Source: Avimonoglobus sp965151315 (GTDB lineage Bacteria > Bacillota > Clostridia > UBA1381). From it: a stretch of DNA of 6,144 nucleotides. Location: the NCBI GenBank assembly GCA_965151315.1, contig CBCTZG010000117.1:1-6144 (forward strand), in the 5' to 3' direction. The translations under genes were made by a program, and so were the position numbers. Every line of letters begins with the position of its first letter. Position 1 is the stretch's first letter. Shown here one piece after another: positions 3,098 through 6,144 of the stretch. The notes below the pieces were generated by a model that saw only the letters and a program-made list of their open reading frames with translations, ran no database searches and was not told the origin of the DNA.

Positions 3098-6000
3098 CTA
3101 TTTCTCTATAAACCTCTGCAGGATAGCTGCGGCTTCCGCGCGGGTGGCGCTGCCCTGCGGGTCGAGGGCGCCGTTGTCGCGGCCAACTATCAGGCCTGCG
3201 CCCACCGCCCAGGACACATTTTCACGCGCCCAATCGGAGATTTGCCCCGCGTCTGCAAAGCGGGCGAGGTCATCGGCTTCGTCTGTTGCCTGCCCCTTGA
3301 AGCCGACATACCTTTGCATAACTGCCGCAAACTGCTCGCGGGTAATCACATCGTCCGGCGCAAATTCTTCTGCTGAATACCCGAGGACGATGCCGTTATC
3401 ATCCGCCCATGCAACGGCTTTTGCGTAATATTCATCGGCCGCAACATCCGCAAATGTGTAGTCGAGCGCCGTTTCGGGGCTGCCTTCCATTCGGTGGAGC
3501 ACCGTGACCAGCATTCCTCTGGTGATATCCATGCCGGGCGAAAATTCGGTCGCGCTTGTGCCGTTCATCAGCCCGTTTGTCACCGCATACCGGACATTTT
3601 CATAGAACCAGTCGCCCTCGGAAACGTCTATGAACGGGTTCTCCCATTCCTGCGCAGATGTGCCGGGGTCTGCTTCCATCCACTTTGCATAGAGCGTGAA
3701 GGTCTTGGTGACGCCGCTTTCAAAATCATACCGTTCGGTAAGCGCTTTATCGGTGTACCAGCCCTCGAATATAAACCCGTCTTTCACAGGCGCTTCGGGT
3801 TCAACAACTTTCTGTCCGCGTCTGATCCGCTGGCTGTCTACGCTGCTCCCGCCGTTAGTATGAAAGCTTACGGTATAATATGCCGCGCCGCTGCTTCCCG
3901 AGGATACGGTGCCTGTTGTTTTAAGCCTCGCAATCGCATTTGCGATTGCCGTAGCGGCGCTGTCTATATTGCTCTGCGTTACGCCCTCCGCCGCTCGGAT
4001 CTGCTCGCCACCTGCGATGGCAGTTTGGAGCGTGTTCCAGCTTTCATCGGTATAGCCGGTGTTTGTTATGGCTTTTGCCTCCGCCAGCGCCTCATCCAGC
4101 GCCGTATAAATCAGCGCCTTATCCGTAACCTCTATCACGACGCCGTCATAAAGGTATTCATCGCCGCCGAGTGAGAATCCCGCGCGGATCATAGTCTGGC
4201 CTGCAAATCCCGCCGTTACATTTACGCCGTCAAGCGCTGCGGCCGTACCGCCCGCAACCTCGAGCGTTGTGCCGGTCATGTCGGTAATATCAAGCGTTTC
4301 GCCGCTCTCAAGCACGCCAAATACCTGAAGCTTCGCCGTCTCACCTTCGCCGAGCGTGATTTTTCCGCCCTCAGGCCTTTCATCCGTATCAGAAACATAG
4401 ACCGATGTGATATCGGCATACTTGCTGTTCATCAAGGTCAGCGACTTCACCGTTTCATTGCCGACATCATCAGCGGCGCGTATCACGATATCTATCCTTG
4501 CGCTGTCTTTTGCGTCTCCGAGCGGCAACGTACACTTCATCGTCTGCCCGTCAAAGATATCGCTTTCGATCGGTGTGACCTTCGCGCCGTTTACGGTGAA
4601 TGTATAATGCGCATCCTTTTCAGCCGACGCAGTTATCGTCACCGCATCGCCGTCAAAACTTCCGCCGCTTACAGGCGATGCGAGCATTATCACCGGCGGT
4701 GTCGTATCAATACTTATTATTTCCTGCACGATAGCATGGTCGCCCTCTGCATCCTCTGCATAAAATTCCACTGTATGTTCGCCATCGGCAAGTGCTATTG
4801 TCTGCGATATCTCTGCGTTCTTTTCGGTAAACTCGAACCATTCGCCGTCATCGGTTCCGGCATTTATATAAAGCTCTCCGCTTACCGGCACATCCGACTT
4901 CACATTTATCGCACCGCCGCTGTATTCGATATCTATCTGCGGCTGCGTTGACTCTACAAGCGTTACCGCCTCGGATGTCTTATATGCGCTGCTGTGGTAG
5001 ACCTCATTGCCTTCGGCGTCGGTTACGATATTGCAAAGCCTTACTTTTGCGGTGTACGATTTGCCGGGCGTATAGCCCACTGTGACCGTCTCGCCCGTGG
5101 GATCGCCGTTATCGTCCATGACGGGCATTTCATACCGTCCGCCGACGATGATCTCCTCGCCCTTTTCAAAGTACAGACCGCTGTCGGCAAGTGTGCCGTC
5201 CTCGTATACCTCTACAAGATAGCCGTCAAAGTCCTCATCGCCCGACGCAGCCGTTATCCGCAGCTTATCATCGCCGCAGTTCTCGATCGTAACGCCCGTT
5301 GCCGCCGCCGGTGCATTGGCGTTCGTTACGGTGACCTTGCCCGCGTCAAAGCTTTCGTATAAAATGCCCTCGTCGCTCAATATCACTGTTATGCTGTACT
5401 CGCCGCTTGAAAGCTGCTCCGGTATCGTGACGGTCGCCGTCTTTGCGCTTGCCATGATCTCAGTTTCGTTGAGGATAACGCCGCTGTCATCGCCGTCGTC
5501 TGCCGCCTTGATGATGATCTTAGCACTGTCGCTTATGTTCGTACCGTCCCAGTTCACTGTCAGAGTATTTCCGCTCACCTGCGCCGATTGCGATGTAAGC
5601 GTGCTTATCGGCTCCGCCTTTATCGCACAAACGTCATAAGCCTTATCATCGGAAAACTCTATCACCAAACTGCTGTGCGTATTTGCGCTCGGCACCGCGA
5701 TATATGCCGCCGTATCGTTGACGTTTACGTTCGCATCCATGAGCGCCGCGCGTTTTTCATCATCGGACGCACCGTCTGCAGGAGCCGTGTAATAGCTCAA
5801 CTCATACGCTGCGCCGCCCTGCCTTACGCTCATGACCTGCTTTATTTCCTCCGCCGTAAGCGCCGTTCCGTCGGCACGGCTTATCGAGATGATGTAGTCG
5901 CAGCTGTCGCCGAAGGTCACAAGATGGCTCGTTCTTTCGTTATTTGTAAATATCTCTGTGTTCCCGCTGCCGTTGCTCATGAGCTGTATGCCGGGACTTT

Positions 6001-6144
6001 CGGCATTTTTCACTCTTTCATCGAAATCCGCAACAGCTACGCTGCCCGCGCTGTATGACAGATTACCGCCGACGGAAACAAACATCGTTTCACCGGTGTT
6101 TGGATCTGTTCCGACCTCGGCAGGCTCGAGCATCTTATTATATA
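3098..6144 (-). CDS. Large SLH-domain surface protein with Ig-like, FIVAR and InlB B-repeat domains (5' end missing)
   Basis: The visible part is about 1014 residues and stays open past the right edge. The ATG at 6133 has no ribosome binding site and no signal peptide follows, so it is almost certainly internal. Residues below are numbered from that methionine. About 180-270 and 396-568 are beta-rich Ig-like stretches (one begins DTTPPVIMLASP), 273-395 looks fibronectin III-like, and 575-670 Big_2-like. Residues 672-738 match a FIVAR-type helical domain. Residues 752-818 are a Listeria-Bacteroides (InlB B) repeat with GWYTD and LYAKW. Three SLH domains end the protein: 833-882, 893-944 and 957-1008, carrying ITRG, ITRE and TRAE in the key position. 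SLH domains anchor proteins to pyruvylated wall polymers, so this is probably an exported adhesin or binding protein; the ligand is unknown. It is GC-richer than its neighbours and has its own terminator. Confidence 0.9.
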   Translation of the reverse strand, partial: YNKMLEPAEVGTDPNTGETMFVSVGGNLSYSAGSVAVADFDERVKNAESPGIQLMSNGSGNTEIFTNNERTSHLVTFGDSCDYIISISRADGTALTAEEIKQVMSVRQGGAAYELSYYTAPADGASDDEKRAALMDANVNVNDTAAYIAVPSANTHSSLVIEFSDDKAYDVCAIKAEPISTLTSQSAQVSGNTLTVNWDGTNISDSAKIIIKAADDGDDSGVILNETEIMASAKTATVTIPEQLSSGEYSITVILSDEGILYESFDAGKVTVTNANAPAAATGVTIENCGDDKLRITAASGDEDFDGYLVEVYEDGTLADSGLYFEKGEEIIVGGRYEMPVMDDNGDPTGETVTVGYTPGKSYTAKVRLCNIVTDAEGNEVYHSSAYKTSEAVTLVESTQPQIDIEYSGGAINVKSDVPVSGELYINAGTDDGEWFEFTEKNAEISQTIALADGEHTVEFYAEDAEGDHAIVQEIISIDTTPPVIMLASPVSGGSFDGDAVTITASAEKDAHYTFTVNGAKVTPIESDIFDGQTMKCTLPLGDAKDSARIDIVIRAADDVGNETVKSLTLMNSKYADITSVYVSDTDERPEGGKITLGEGETAKLQVFGVLESGETLDITDMTGTTLEVAGGTAAALDGVNVTAGFAGQTMIRAGFSLGGDEYLYDGVVIEVTDKALIYTALDEALAEAKAITNTGYTDESWNTLQTAIAGGEQIRAAEGVTQSNIDSAATAIANAIARLKTTGTVSSGSSGAAYYTVSFHTNGGSSVDSQRIRRGQKVVEPEAPVKDGFIFEGWYTDKALTERYDFESGVTKTFTLYAKWMEADPGTSAQEWENPFIDVSEGDWFYENVRYAVTNGLMNGTSATEFSPGMDITRGMLVTVLHRMEGSPETALDYTFADVAADEYYAKAVAWADDNGIVLGYSAEEFAPDDVITREQFAAVMQRYVGFKGQATDEADDLARFADAGQISDWARENVSWAVGAGLIVGRDNGALDPQGSATRAEAAAILQRFIEK

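Noticed and set aside
3494..6058. Several long + strand frames antisense to the SLH gene
   Set aside because: They are shadows of a GC-rich coding gene. The minus-strand reading shows SLH, InlB B-repeat and FIVAR domains, whereas these show none.

Overview
The window looks like the end of an integrative mobile element in a Gram-positive, Clostridia-type bacterium (gut Oscillospiraceae, Lachnospiraceae or similar). This is inferred from AGGAGG-type ribosome binding sites, consensus sigma-A promoter elements, an integrase/excisionase pair of the kind carried by Firmicutes integrative elements, and a large SLH-domain surface protein with Listeria-Bacteroides and FIVAR repeats. No species can be named from the sequence alone. 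Base composition is in two parts: positions 1 to about 3010 are AT-rich, and the surface-protein gene from 3098 to the end is clearly GC-richer.

Layout. Positions 1-190 hold no gene but carry tandem GTTCTCTCC repeats, spaced T-tracts and a short decayed tRNA-like motif. Positions 191-263 are an attachment site. Its right half is the 3' half of a tRNA-Ser (anticodon CGA), from the anticodon loop to CCA; its left half is not tRNA. A + strand rho-independent terminator (267-305) and a pair of direct repeats (303-323) follow. All genes are on the minus strand. Going leftwards from the right edge they are: a large surface protein (3098 to beyond 6144, 5' end missing) with its own strong terminator; a doubtful small ORF (2765-2989); a short winged-helix regulator (2345-2689); a structured untranslated leader of about 380 bases; an excisionase (1748-1963); and a tyrosine integrase (325-1644) whose stop lies 61 bases from the tRNA fragment.

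How the parts work together. Int would recombine the attachment core with a chromosomal tRNA-Ser gene, and the carried 3' half would restore a whole tRNA after insertion. Xis would set the direction toward excision. The winged-helix protein and the structured leader (boxA-like motif, hairpins, a tiny ORF with a good ribosome binding site) look like the control region for xis. A separate perfect consensus promoter, lying within a dyad just after xis, would let int be made independently.

The most informative point is the junction. The tRNA 3' half is joined to int on one side and to non-tRNA DNA on the other. That is the arrangement of an attP (circular form) or of two elements in tandem, not of a simple left or right end in a chromosome. 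If the circular reading is right, the SLH surface protein is cargo; if not, it may be chromosomal DNA or part of a composite island. The sequence in the window cannot decide this.
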